A stretch of DNA of 64,000 bases. It comes from Sclerodactyla briareus (taxonomy: Eukaryota; Echinodermata; Holothuroidea; Dendrochirotida; Sclerodactylidae). Both the position numbers and the translations under genes were made by a program. How positions within the stretch are numbered: position 1 is the first letter of the stretch; the number at the start of each line of letters is the position of its first letter. The notes below the pieces were generated by a model, which saw nothing but the letters and a program-made list of their open reading frames with translations, was not told where the DNA came from and ran no database searches. Of this stretch, positions 32,702-44,700 are shown piece after piece. The stretch lies in contig JAODTK010001388.1 in the NCBI GenBank assembly GCA_026419785.1, positions 267,971 through 331,970 of the forward strand, read 5' to 3'.

Positions 32702-33498
32702 GTTCCTTTCGAAATTTCAAATAAAGCATTGATTCTTCCTCTATACGGAATAGCTAAATTCTACTTATCTATGATTGTTCTACTGCCCAAGCAATAATAG
32801 TTTTTAGCCACAATAGATCTGCACCTTATTAGCAACGAAACATTGTTTGGCCAAGGAAGCATCGGGCTGCCACTAAGCCAACCATTGATATGTTACTTGA
32901 GCCGTCTGAAATAAAATATCTCAAAACGGCAAATGCGCAACATTTGCACTTTGAGTGGATTTGACAACTCAAAATTTGACAACCAAAAACCACCTGCAAA
33001 TTTTTAACAAAAAAAAATATCACCACCTCTTTAGTTGTAACTTGTGTATATTTGAAGCCCTCTGCATCTCTACTGCCAGTCCTATAGCCTGAGGCGCGAA
33101 ATCCTCGTTGATAGACCATCTCATCGTGATTACGAAACGAGAACCATTCTTAAAATTCTTTCTTTTAGAGGCGATAGGGCGCTTTATATGTGAAGGTGTG
33201 TCACCGGGTCGAAATCAATACAAAATTACATGTCGGCAATCCATGTAGAAGTCCAATGCACGACAAAGTGGAATCCCTTTGGATTGAAAAACGATACATA
33301 TCGACCAAACCTTTATTATCGAGAGCGCAATTTGATGAACTTGAAGAACCGCCACCGATAATGTTTCCGATGCACAAGGTATATCAGTAAGGTAATTACC
33401 TACCGTGTTAAGATCTCAAGTGAATTACTAATACAGATGCATCAATTTCTTTAACATATATTAGACCATGACAAAACGTTTTTAATACCAGTTGAGTT

Positions 33499-33828
33499 AT
33501 GGAGCGGTGTTGTAAATTCAAGTCCACACTTACTACTGAAAACTTGATGAGATCACGAAATTATCGCCAATTCACTATGAGCTATAGTACGAACCGGAAC
33601 AGCTCAAATCGATCTACATCCAAGAAGAAAAACACGCTCCCAAATGATTTTGCGAATGTAACGTGTGAGGCCATGGAAAAGCACTGCACAATGATAGGGT
33701 CTCAAAAGTTTTTAAACCACCTTAGTATTTACAGTTTACCAGGAGCCTCCTCGAGAGGTTCAATATATTGCCGCGCCGAACACTTTCGCCCATATGCATC
33801 TTCCTTTGACAGATATACGGAGGCATGA
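33499..33828 (+). CDS. hypothetical 109-codon ORF, possible Ig-domain remnant
   Basis: An open plus-strand frame, Ser/Asn/Lys-rich at the start, then FANVTCEAMEKHC and RGSIYCRAEHF. The VTCEA...IYC pair resembles the cysteine strands of an Ig domain but lacks a clear tryptophan and the D.G.Y.C signature. The eta copy at 48810-49165 keeps the DNA similarity but not the frame. It may be a real exon or chance. Confidence 0.22.
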   Translation: MERCCKFKSTLTTENLMRSRNYRQFTMSYSTNRNSSNRSTSKKKNTLPNDFANVTCEAMEKHCTMIGSQKFLNHLSIYSLPGASSRGSIYCRAEHFRPYASSFDRYTEA

Positions 33829-34165
33829 CGTCGTATCATATTGGCATTTGACACCCGTCTGGCAGTCTAAACAATTCGACAACACAATGTTGTGAATATT
33901 CGATTCCTAACGCGCTATTCATCCCTATTTTTCCAATAATATCCACGCAATTAAACAAAACGTTTGAATACGGTAATATCTCCAGCGTGATCCATATGAT
34001 AGGCTGTCGGATGGCGCCAATTCTGATTCACTTGATGAAATACGGAATCCTATACACAATGGCAATTCCCTTTAATAAGGGTGAAAATTCCGGAGGTCGG
34101 GTGTTACCGGTGTAATTTTGCCCCTAACGGTCGAGACAGTGGGTAACCAGGATAGGAAGGACTTG

Positions 34166-34859
34166 TATCAACCTCACATCGTCTTGAGGCAATATGACCC
34201 ACGTCCAGCACCACGCTGATATTGTAACTGTTCATAATTATGTCTTCTCCCTTCTATTATTATGTCTTCTCGTCTTCTCCGCTATTACCTGAATGGCCAT
34301 CGAAGGTCGAAGGTCTGCCTATACCGTTGTTGGTTCAAGCTGGGTAGCAGGGCTGATTGCGCACGGCAACTGAACAATGGTAATAGTCAAAGACAATGTT
34401 GGCGTTGCCTGGGTGACTCACAACATTTCAGTCTGAGCATCCCCCCTGCCCGTACAATTTTACCGACTGTCAATTTTGTGTGAACCACTATCAATCAAAA
34501 CTGGAGCACAAGCAAAAGAAAACAGATCTGTTTATTAGGTTCATGTCATAGTAACACCTCTGCTTATACATACATGCTTCATTGCCGTAGAGCAGCACGG
34601 CACTGTCCAAAGTTCGGATTATGAATACTAGCATGGGCATCATGGAAATCCAATAGTAACCTGACCTCCAACGCTGTGTATCACAATCCTAGCCGTCCCC
34701 AGTCCGAGAGTCGAGACCGCGGTTCGTCCAGTTATACAAGCGAATTCTAATTTCTAAGTGCACTGCTCACCAAGGACAGTTCGGGGGAATAGACCGAGAT
34801 TTCGGTCAGACCCCCCCCCCCCCCCCCGCCCCGCCAATAGCATATATCGTTATAGACGT
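34166..34859. other. no gene recognised; poly-C run
   Basis: Contains a 17-base C run at 34811-34827. Frames are short and unremarkable. Confidence 0.35.
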
Positions 34860-35170
34860 AGTGAGTTGCTGCATAAGGTTTGAATGGCTTGCAGAGGTGG
34901 AAGCAAATATAATTCCACACGTCCGTTATTGCGCTGAAATTGGCTATTCCACGCCCACACACAGATCTCCCCTTCTAACACTCACCACTCTCCCCAAGTT
35001 GGATCTCCATTTTATGTCGCAATCCCCATCCTCAACTATAATACAAGCGCTCGTTCCTCAGAAAACCAGCCAAGCTCACATAGACAAATATAGCGGTAAC
35101 TACTACCCTATCATTACTGTTCTAACTTGACGGAGCGTCCACCGTAATTTACTACTTTTACTCCGTTTTT
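34860..35170. repeat. beta-block fragment
   Basis: Resembles 12650-13250 and 56060-56610 in order: TGGCTTGCAGA, a C-rich stretch near 34970, AAAACCA..CA.ATAG.C.AATATAG.GGTAAC, then ACTTGACGG.G.GTC.ACCGTAA. It joins epsilon sequence at about 35175, so it marks a unit junction. Confidence 0.5.
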
Positions 35171-35174
35171 ATAT

Positions 35175-35690
35175 GCGTAACTTCGATTTGGAAACATTTT
35201 TTTTTAATCTGAACAGCCACATTCATCTGACCAGAATTAGTATTTAAATTCACAATAAAAAAGAGTAGAGCTATACAATACAAATGAGTTATATAAAAAC
35301 TTTTTCAATACTTGGAATTAGATTTCCCATTCGCACCTGTCTCAGGTCATCTTCCCAATGCTTATTGATTCCAACAGACCTACCATCCCCACAAAACTGT
35401 AGAATCAAAACATCGCATTTAAGCCTTTCGCATACAACCTCCATGAAAAATCCTAGAATGATGAAATTTCCACCGATCTCATCTAACATATCACGTATTC
35501 GCGTACATCAAATGAATTCTCGGGCTCCGATTAAAAAAAAGGTCTCTACTTCACCGTGTAACCTGTGTATATGGATCAGATACAGATAGACAGATGCGTA
35601 ATCTCCGTGACCTCACTGTTGTAGTAATCTCTCCTTTTTTAATTGACTGGATAATAATTGTGAAGCTTCCCCTGCCCCATTTGATCAGTT
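35175..35690. repeat. epsilon block, copy II
   Basis: Matches about 16830-17330, including the AGTATTTAAA..CACAATA and CTTGGAATTAG landmarks. Here it abuts an A-type membrane exon (receptor C); in copy I it abuts the B-type helix. Confidence 0.6.
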
Positions 35691-36722
35691 CGCCCATAAC
35701 CTGTCGTGTAGGTTTACTTTCCTGCTTTCCGTTTGTGGCGATTTCCAATCAGAACGATTACCAGAGCCGATCAATGATACAAGTGGAAGAGCTGCGCCGA
35801 TCACTGGGTAGGGAATAGGCTTGTTTGGTTTTTAAACCGTTGCTTGTGTTGCGTGCTTTGATGCGGAGGAGAACTCATTCGGAGAATATCATCCATTCTG
35901 GGAGGCTGTTTGCATTGTTGGTACCTGAATTTTCGGTGTATTTCCGTACAAGTTACCGGGTTTGTGTAATTAATAAACGGTTCACTCCTCACCTGAACTA
36001 GACCACCTGGTCCAAGGGACACCTCGGGAAAACCTGATCCGTAGGAGCGGACAAACCCGTATTGCCTTCTCCGGGTGTCAACGGTCCACAGTGACTCGTG
36101 TAATCTGTTTTATGTCGTCCTTTACTTTCAGTGTGTTTATCGGCCATACTCTATTCTGGAACCGAAAACGTGTTTCAATCCACGAACATTTGACGATTAC
36201 ATAGCATGATATTGGAGACTATCTCCGCAAGCGTATGCCTCTCCAGATGTCCCTTCCTGAAGCTCTAGATGACCGCTCTCGACATGTAAACGAAGCTCTC
36301 TCTCTCTTCGGGCACCCCGTTATCGTTCCAAAATTCACCCGCCAACATAATATGTTCCCTTCTGCGTGTGTCCGTCACTTGCGGTATTGTGTACTCCAGG
36401 GCATTATCTTGTCCTAATTGGACGCGACTCTCTCCCCTGCTGTATTAACGTAATCGTAATGTTTGCCTGTCTGTGCCCGTCGGCGGCAATACTACGTAAC
36501 ATTTTCTTGTCCCACAATACAACTTCGTTGATTCACAGGGTCTTTCAAATTAAACAAACCTCCTGCGAAATAGAGAGGCTAACACTGACCCAACAATAGA
36601 AGAATTGTTTTGAACATGGGAGTTGAAACTGACTTCTTCATGTGTATTACCTTCCCTCCAAAGATACCAAGAAACAACACTCATTAGTTAGTAGTCGATA
36701 GTGTTTCGTCCATACTAATCAT
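35691..36722 (-). CDS. Ig-superfamily membrane receptor, copy C (frameshifted)
   Basis: The signal-peptide exon is 36722-36651 with a GTAATA donor; its hydrophobic part is interrupted by one indel. The Ig exon starts near 36565 after CTCTATTTCGCAG and contains NLKDP, a shifted NEVV..GQEN block, and TYVC/CW remnants near 36350. The second-domain end and stalk read well in one frame (SLGPGGLVQVRS, INYTNPVTCTE, HQSTQHKQRFKNQTS; 35801-36022). The membrane helix IGAALPLVSLIG (about 35745-35795) is of the A/E type, then a short tail (KSPQTESRKVN) runs into epsilon sequence. The A/E-type tail with the Tyr motif is missing, so C has lost or exchanged its cytoplasmic end at about 35690. Confidence 0.62.
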
Positions 36723-36729
36723 GCTTATT

Positions 36730-39700
36730 AGCATGACGGTTTTGCAAAAACGACGCAGACAATGGGTTTGGACTGGATCCTCTACGAAAATATTCAACAG
36801 ACAATGGCGCGGTAAGATATGACTGGTATAGTTAACCACATATATCGGATTCATAATAGCAAACTGGTCAGGTACAGGACATCCCAGTCAATAATTTTCT
36901 TTCTTCAGAGAAATACGGATCATTTCCACACCAAACTGCAAGACGATAGCTTCCCTTGCCCAGTGGGTAAAGACGCCGATCACTGAACAAAGCGCATGGT
37001 CTGGTTGGGAGCTCAAGTTTGAGTTTAGTCAGCTTCAGCTTTTCATAGTTATATATGCCTACGCGCAAAACACTTAACAAGGCAATCGTTTCAGCTAAAA
37101 AATTATCCCCCCCCCACAATCATCACCAAATATTTGACTATTCTGCCCCGTGGCAGGTATCTAGGTTATCATAGTCCCGGCACACCAATGGCGGGAAAAT
37201 ACAAGTATTCTAGCAAACTCCTATTGATCAGCCATCCTGACGTTACACTGAAGCTTTGACCAGGGGGAGGGGGGGGGGCTGTGTCTACTAATCGCTATTT
37301 ACACCCCGATACTTCGATTTGTACAAAATACAGGGAGTAATGTTGATTACTTTTATTTTACCAGGTGCTGATTTTTCTGTTGGATTTTCTTGTTGGTGTG
37401 GGACGAAGACGCGCCCTATTATCGTCTAGTACGAAGTTCAAGCGTGTCGAGCTCGCTTGAAATGCAAACTCATCATGAGTCGGCATGAAAGCCTCATAAA
37501 TAAATAACTTTAATAAAAAATAATTCGATTAGTTCAATAACTTCAACCATGATTACGCACTTTTTTATGTTTTTGTGACAACCAAGTTTAAGTAGCAGAA
37601 CGAATACAGTCAATGCCTTTTACAACTGCGTGCCTATCTAATTAAATCATTTTTTTTTCCAGGCCACTTTCTTCTTTTTTATTTACAGCTGTTGACAACT
37701 GAAACCCCCAGAAATAAATTAGGGGACGTTTGTCAGGCACTTTTACTTTCCGAGATTCTGTATAGATATGCTATCCCAAGTAGTGTGAACATGTCTATGT
37801 AGAATGGATATACACAGTCCTCTTAGCCCTTAGCCATGCATTCCCTATATTATATTAGGGAGAGAAGAGACGGCCCGAGGTCGGATCTGGGAGTGGGCGA
37901 AGCTCACTGGCTCCACCGAGATGCCCCCCAACCGCGGACCGCTCGCTCACTTGCAAGCGCCCTGCTGCCAAGTGAGCCTATGAGCCAACTGGGGTTTCGA
38001 ACGCGAGGAAAATGATGACCTTCACTGTGCGATCTGCATCTCTTGAACAATTCTCGTTCAATGGTTGATGCACTATCCTTAGAGGTCCAAAATTGATCAT
38101 TCGTCCGACCTGGGGACCAATTGGTACTCACTATAGGGAGGTGGGGCGAGTGACTATTTCGTGTATGTAATTCCAGGAGTGGTTGACACCCTTTTGAGAA
38201 AATTGGAGAAAAATATAGAAAGCGAGGCCCAAATTTATAGACAGCATAGACAATCAATCCTATTCCTGAGAGATGGACCCTTCATTAATCCAAAGCGGTC
38301 TATGTCTGTCATAGTCCCAGTTCAAATATATTTATATATAGAAGGCAATTATGCGGGGCCCATTATGCCTGTATATCGATACATTTGGTTGTGTTCCCAG
38401 ATGCGCTGATAAGCATGAAAAGGGAAACATTTCAAAGGTTCAACTATTTCACATAATTTTTTTTATGACTTCTGTCATTTTAGTTTCATTTGCACGTATG
38501 ATTCAAAGATCGTGCATTTGAAAGTTTACTACTCACACTAGGGCTGTCTGGAATAGTCCGAAACAGTCGGACAAAACGGACATGCTAGTAAATCGTCTGT
38601 GCGAACGAAGCTGTAATATTTCATTTCTATCTGAGAATACTTGAGAACGCGGGACTTTATTTCCTTTGTTAAAGAATACTTTAGGAAACAATGAAAAACG
38701 TAAGACAACCACCACAATTTATTCAACTAGATCAGTATGTAGTTATTTATCCTATAGATGTTTATTACGACTAGAATGCCTTCTCGTAATAGTTATTTCT
38801 TTTAGGAATATTTGGAGCAACCGTGGAATTGTCATAACCTTCGTCACCGGTGGCCTCTGCCCCAATACGTTTAAATAAACGGTCAAGAAGTTGCGATAAT
38901 CTGCTTAATATGCGCTGATCAATGAATAACTCCGAAGGATTGTTTTTGATTACTATATAGGCTAACAGGTTGGATTTCGATGCGGGTTGCGGCATGTCTA
39001 CTTAAAATCGTATTCATTCCGAGAACGCCCCCGTACTGTCTCATGGGCTTTGATCGGCTTGCAAAGATAAAGCAAACAAGAATCCGGGATTTAATCCAAC
39101 AGTTCTGAGTAGGCAAGATGACTACGTAGTATACCACCTGCTGCGTTAATGTCACATCACCGCAAATGAATTACATGGAGTACTTTACTCTTAGTAGGTC
39201 ACGTTCATATGTTTGAGCTGAAAAAATGACACGCCATCACACAGCTTCCCCTCTCCCACAAACCCCCTCTTCCAAATTGCGATTCCCACTTTCCATGTTT
39301 GCAATTCCGGATCCCACCTTAGGAAAGAAATACAGGCCTCATTTCGCAGATAACCTCAGAAACAACCACATGGGAAAAATCGAATATGGGGTTCCTATTA
39401 CTTACTTATACATTATACTGCAGGAACGCTAGAGGTCAGTCTTCCACCGATGCACTTGATTTATTAGCATACGTTAAGTACAGTAAGTACATTATAACAT
39501 GTTCTCATTCGTAGCAAATTGTAATATTTTGGTTTTACAAACGCGGGAGTAAAGATGCGAATCCCATCACAGATTCTGAGGAGAATGTACACGTACTAAC
39601 TTGACGGTGTGTCAACCGTATATTACTCTCGTCATTTCACAAATAACCTTAGCCCCATTTCACCGAACTTGCTTGTGGTAAAATTATCTAGACTAGAAGA

Positions 39701-40100
39701 TAGATTATGATCAAATTATACGAGTGTCCACATCTAACTGTAAAAACAGAAAGATACCGAACAAAACGTTTGGTGTTAAAGCTAGTAACCTATGAAGACA
39801 TACAGCCGTTAACCATTGTTATGTCAAATGAAAATACACTTTAAGAGAATTGGTCTTTCTTTGTAATGGTCTACAACTTTTCGAACCCTGCAAATTCCTG
39901 CACCATTACAACGGAATTTTCCTCCACTCAAAAGGGTGTGTGAACTACCACCAAACTTTGTCATTGTGCACCACTCCTCACCACTCCCGAATGTGTAAAT
40001 TATTACATTAGATTGTGAGGAGCGTTTTAGTAATTGTTTGCGCGTTGTGGCCTCGTTTAGGTATTTCTCAACCTATTGCAGGTAGTTCTCTAGCATTAAA
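36730..40100. repeat. beta block, copy II, continuous into LINE-2
   Basis: Aligns with 10330-13745. Shared features include the SINE, GAGATGGACCCTTCATTAATC and GTTGCGGCATG. A G-rich run at 37262-37278 is not in copy I. Indels outnumber substitutions in most of the alignment. Confidence 0.7.
37800..38010 (-). mobile_element. tRNA-derived SINE, copy II
   Basis: Same insertion as 11400-11640: reversed A-box area (AAGTGAGCCTATGAGCC as read on plus) and GGCTCCACCGAGATGCC for the degraded B box. An AT run and GAGAGAAGAG lie alongside. Confidence 0.48.
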
Positions 40101-40620
40101 CCTCAAACCAGCTATCATAGATGGTGTGTGAATCTTCGAGTTATTGGAACCCATTTATCCATCACCATCTTATGCATTATTTTGGATCGTCCATCAGCTT
40201 TTATAACAAATGGTTCAACATGGTTTTTTGAAAAATCACCCGGAACCTCAAATTGTGCTATAACATCAACGATCTGGCTAGAAGCTTGGACTGTACAGCG
40301 CAAACTGAGTAGTGATACAGATTTCACAAGCATTCGACAAGGTGCCACATAGCTTCCGGCCTACAAGTTCACCACTATTGACATTTCTTGCAAGATCCTC
40401 ACATGGATAAAGGCTTTCTTATCACCGTAACCTAGTGTGTGTTATCATGGTGTCAATCGTCACATGGTGCTGTCTGTCGGGAGTACCTCAGGAACAGTTC
40501 TTATACATTGTCCTTTTCTCCGCTTTTCTCTCGATGTATTAATGATCTTACCTACACCTACACTCTACCATGAGGGGTGGGGGACGGATGTTTGTTGATG
40601 ACTGCATTTTGTACTGAACT
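40101..40620 (+). mobile_element. truncated LINE (LINE-2)
   Basis: Copy of LINE-1 with the same 5' end but cut off after the catalytic region. QHGF equivalent is at about 40215, GFHKHSTRCHI (a shifted SKAFDKVPH) at about 40330, GVPQEQF at about 40480 and a FVDDC-type word at about 40600. At about 40622 the sequence switches to receptor D stalk sequence, so this is a recombination junction. Confidence 0.72.
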
Positions 40621-40639
40621 ATCGTTGCTCGCTTGTTTG

Positions 40640-41540
40640 GTTCCAGGGTGGCTTGTAGTCGCGTGGCTTGATGCGGAGACTCATGTGGAGATATATTTCA
40701 TTCTGGGAGTTGCTGTTTTGCATTGATTTGTACACGCTGATTTAGGTGTCTTTCCGGACAAGTTAATTACCGTGTTTTGTTGAATTATAACGGTAGCATG
40801 CACAGAACTGACTGTGATTCTAGGGAACACCTTGGTCAGAGACTGCTCCGTAGTAGCAGTCAAACCTCGTATCACTTTCTTCGAGTGTCAATCTCGTAGA
40901 TCGTTGAGCGTCCATATATTTCAGTGTGTTTTTCGTGTCATTCGATTTTCCGGAACCGAGTATGTATCAACCACTTACAGTTTAATGTTCCTACAGTAGC
41001 ATGATAATTAGAGAGTATATCCGACAGCGTATGCCTCCCCAGATGCCCATTCCGAAGCAGCTACTTTACTGCTCTCGACATGCCACCAAGCATCGCTTTT
41101 CTCTTCATACGCACCGTTATCGTTCACAAATTCTCCCAACAATACGTACGTTCCCATTATGTTCGTCAGTCCATTGCGGTATTGGTGATCCAGCGATTAT
41201 TTTCTTGTTCAATTTGGACGCGACGCTCTCCCTGCTGTAGTAGGATCTAATGTTTGCCTTGTTTGTGCGCTGTCCCGCCGGAACTAGGTAACATTTTCTT
41301 GTCCACAAATACAACTTCGTTAGATTTCGGGGTCCTTTTCAAATTGAACAAAACCTCCTGAGAAATAGGAGAGGCTAAACACTGATACCATGAGAAGATG
41401 TTGACCACTTGAAGCTGCACAACATTCTTCATGTTGATATTTACCTCCCCCCCACAGAAGCACCCCCTAACGGACGTGGAAAAGGAACAACAACGTTTTT
41501 CGGGGTCGAGAGTTTCGTCCCGTACTCTCTCGCGTCTTTT
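40640..41540 (-). pseudogene. Ig-superfamily membrane receptor, copy D, lacking its membrane end
   Basis: The signal-peptide region is at about 41540-41454 (TKLSTPKNVVVPF in a shifted frame, no clean ATG). The Ig exon follows from about 41358 (acceptor CCTATTTCTCAG) and includes NSNEVVF-type sequence, then ESVASKLNKK and IPQWTDEHNG. Second-domain remnants extend to about 40900 and stalk sequence to about 40640. No membrane helix or tail follows: LINE-2 begins at once. Upstream flank is zeta type, like B. As read it could only give a secreted or degraded product. Confidence 0.62.
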
Positions 41541-41752
41541 CCGTGAAACGGGTTGCAAAAGCGATAGCAGGCATGGGTTGACTGGATCCCCCAATTGAAT
41601 TATTCGATAGAAAATGATGCAGTCAAATATGACTGGTATAGTTACCCACAGATATTAAGATCGATGATAGCGAAACTGTTTCAGGTAAAGGACAACCACA
41701 GGTAAGAGTTTTTCTTTCTTCAGACCAATGCTGGATCCTCTCCTCTCTCGAA

Positions 41753-41779
41753 TTACCAACGTTGCCAACGTTACCAACG
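41753..41779. repeat. three 9-bp tandem units
   Basis: TTACCAACG, TTGCCAACG, TTACCAACG in a row, expanding a site that is single in the zeta copies at about 18708 and 54160. Confidence 0.7.
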
Positions 41780-44700
41780 AACTGCTAGAAGGTAGCTTCC
41801 CTTGTCGCAGTGTTTAAGACCGCAACCACTGAACAGAGCGCATTTCTTGTTGAACCACCAATGTTTTCGACCGTCGGATTACCTTCCGCTCTTCATAATT
41901 ATATGAGCCCATATGCCAAACACATCCAATGGCGTCGTGTGGGCCAAAAGAAGTACCCCCAACTTACCACCATACCATTGACTATTCTGAACAGTACAGG
42001 TGTCTCGGTCTTCACACAAATAGGGCGGGAGAGTAACACGGTATTCCAGCTACCCTTGATTTATCAGCCTTCCTTGCGTTACCCTAGAACCTAATTGACC
42101 TGCTCCAACAATTATTTAACACCTCTGATAACAGACGATTCGTACCAAGAGCACCATAAATAGACAAGGTAACGTCGATTTATTTTACCAGTTCTGATTT
42201 CTCGTGTGGGGTGTTGGGTCGTTGTGCGAGTCCCTTCAGTTAGAGGGCCACTAAGTCTGGTGCTTTATTACCAAATCCTTATTTGCTCTGTACGAACACT
42301 GTGACCACTTCCTGTAAACCCTCACAAAAACTCACCAAAAAACCTCATCGACCTGACACTTATGACATCACAAATAATCAGAATAATTATAATAAATCTC
42401 TAACCATGATGCCAAATTTTATGTTATCCCAAACACTAAATGGAGTATAAAGAATTAGTCCTTGCCCTCCCATACTGCCATTTTCCAATCCGGCCTAGTC
42501 ACTGCGAGTGTCTAAGCTGAAACTATATATTCAAGACAATTTTACCTTTTCAGAGATCCTGTACAAAATGGATCTCTGCAAATGTCCTGTGTTAGCTGTA
42601 GAAATTGAAATTAACACTATCCTGGAGTGGCTGCGCTTCTTGGAGGGTTCGTTGGCTTCTTTTCTTCAACATTCTATGTTCTATTGGTGCAATTCCCATG
42701 AATAAGTACTTACTGACTGCCGCTCTTCAGGACAAAAAACCTATTGATGCCCTCTACGATAATTGGTATTATCTGTTTATCACTGTGGTTAACATGGTAG
42801 TTGAATATGAAATGATCAGACAGACGGACCACCAATTACTGAATGCTGTTAAAACAAAGATTGCATTCTTCTCTCCAAACATACTGAAAACAAGATACAT
42901 GTACGATTGAGGCTAGTCAATATCCATATGTTCTTTATTGCAGACTACCTTGAAAACGATAACAAAAAAGTTCAAAACACAACGGATGTAATATTTCAAC
43001 TATATGATATTAAGCAAATATTATATATTATATAATATATATCTAACGACACGAATGCTTTCATCGTATAGTCTCTTACAAAAATACTCGGAGAAGAATC
43101 GAGAATAATTATTGACTCACGAATCCAACGAATGCAATGGGTTACTGGGATAATGCTGTTCATTTATGTTTCTTATTATAAACCCTCGTCCAGACACCAG
43201 TAACCTCAATGTAACAACACTTAAACTGCTACTATGGCATTAACACTTTTTGCATGTATGATGTGAAAGGAAAGATTATATAAACTGTAAATGTCAATAA
43301 ATGTTTCTCTGCTAAAAGTGTGTTTTATTATAACATCCCGAATCTTCCATCATATGCGAGTCGTCCACTTATATTTTAAATATTCGTATTTCTTGCGATT
43401 GTCACTAACTTCTCACTTAGTTCCTGCCCACTTCCATATTACCTTCGAAACCGCATATTGTTAGCTATTCCTCTTCACAGTTTTCTTTACCCTCGCTCTC
43501 CTATTCAATCCCTGTTATTTTTCAGGAAACTCTGAGAGGGAATTAGTGTCATTGTGTCCTCAGGTCACAGTTTCCTTCCTCTCCTCCTCGAAACAAAGTT
43601 TTTTACATGCCTGTGTAGTTTTGTACAGTGACAGTGAAACGCTGTCCTACTGGCAGAAATATCTGTCCTTCGCAGGCTTCTTGGTTTGGGCAATGTCCCC
43701 GAAAGCTGGAAGATGGGGCGAAGTCATTGAATTTTACATCTTCCTAATAGTTTCGTTTGTACTCAGCTGACTATTTTGTGTGAAGAGCATTAGGCAGCGA
43801 GTGAAAATACTACACCTAGTCCATAACCCTGAGCCATTGAACATTTTGCAATTACTGACTTCCAACAAGAAAATTAATCAATACAATCATTAGTAAGAAA
43901 AATTCTCAACAATCTGAATAAATTTTCCGCTTCCCAGGGCTCGTCGGCTTCTAAAGTTGAGCTATTCTATCTACGAACCCATTGTTTTCGATTGTTCTTC
44001 TTTGGCCCAACTGCCCAATGCTCAGTCCTCCGAAATATTCCTTTTTCTGCTACATACAGGGAACACAACTTCGCCCCTGGAGCCTTCTACCTGCGTATCT
44101 CTCGGCCATCTCATGCTATGATAGTGGTAAACATTACAACAAGCACCTGTGTAATATCCTAACTATTGACGAGGCAATTTTGATAGCCTCACTTTCTATT
44201 TGGTTCTGAAAACAGTCAGATGCTGGCTTGAACCACATGAACCTCGGGAAATGCATCATAATTTTAAGATACCTTGTAATCGCGGCCATGGGCCACCACT
44301 TAGGACTAGGCCTACACAACTCAGGGGTTGTAACATGGGCTCCCTAGGCTTATCTACCATCCAGTATTAGTATGAAGATTTTCAATTACCTGTACAAATA
44401 AATTATATCAAGTGCAGTTCTATGGTGCAACAAAAGATACCTTTAGTTAATAATCCAACCCTTCACCCTTGGTAGTTTCAAAGGATCACAAGGAGTGGAA
44501 TAGTCCTCATTTGCTTTCCCCTTCAAATTACCATATCTGCAGTCATCTGTATATTTGGTTTGATGTTTTTAGGCGATAGAAAGAGCAACTAATCACATAT
44601 ATAATACCAGAAAGGCAGCAGGTTGATTACTCTAATTACTTTCTGTTTGTCCCCCCGCCCTTTTTCAAAGAAAATCATAACGCTGTCCAAGCTACGCGTC

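Larger units (their letters stand above)
32280..34165. repeat. eta block, copy I (matches 47751-49510)
   Basis: Direct-orientation duplicate. Shared landmarks are GTATCGTTGTCTGA, CACAATAG.TCTGCAC, GAAATCAATACAAAATT, ACTACTGAAAACTTGATGAGATCAC, GAGGCCATGGAAAAGCA and GACAGATATACGGAGGCATGACGTC. Two coding candidates lie inside (32444-32701 minus, 33499-33828 plus). The CATGACGTC stretch extends to a perfect TGACGTCA (CRE-type) in the second copy. Confidence 0.65.
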
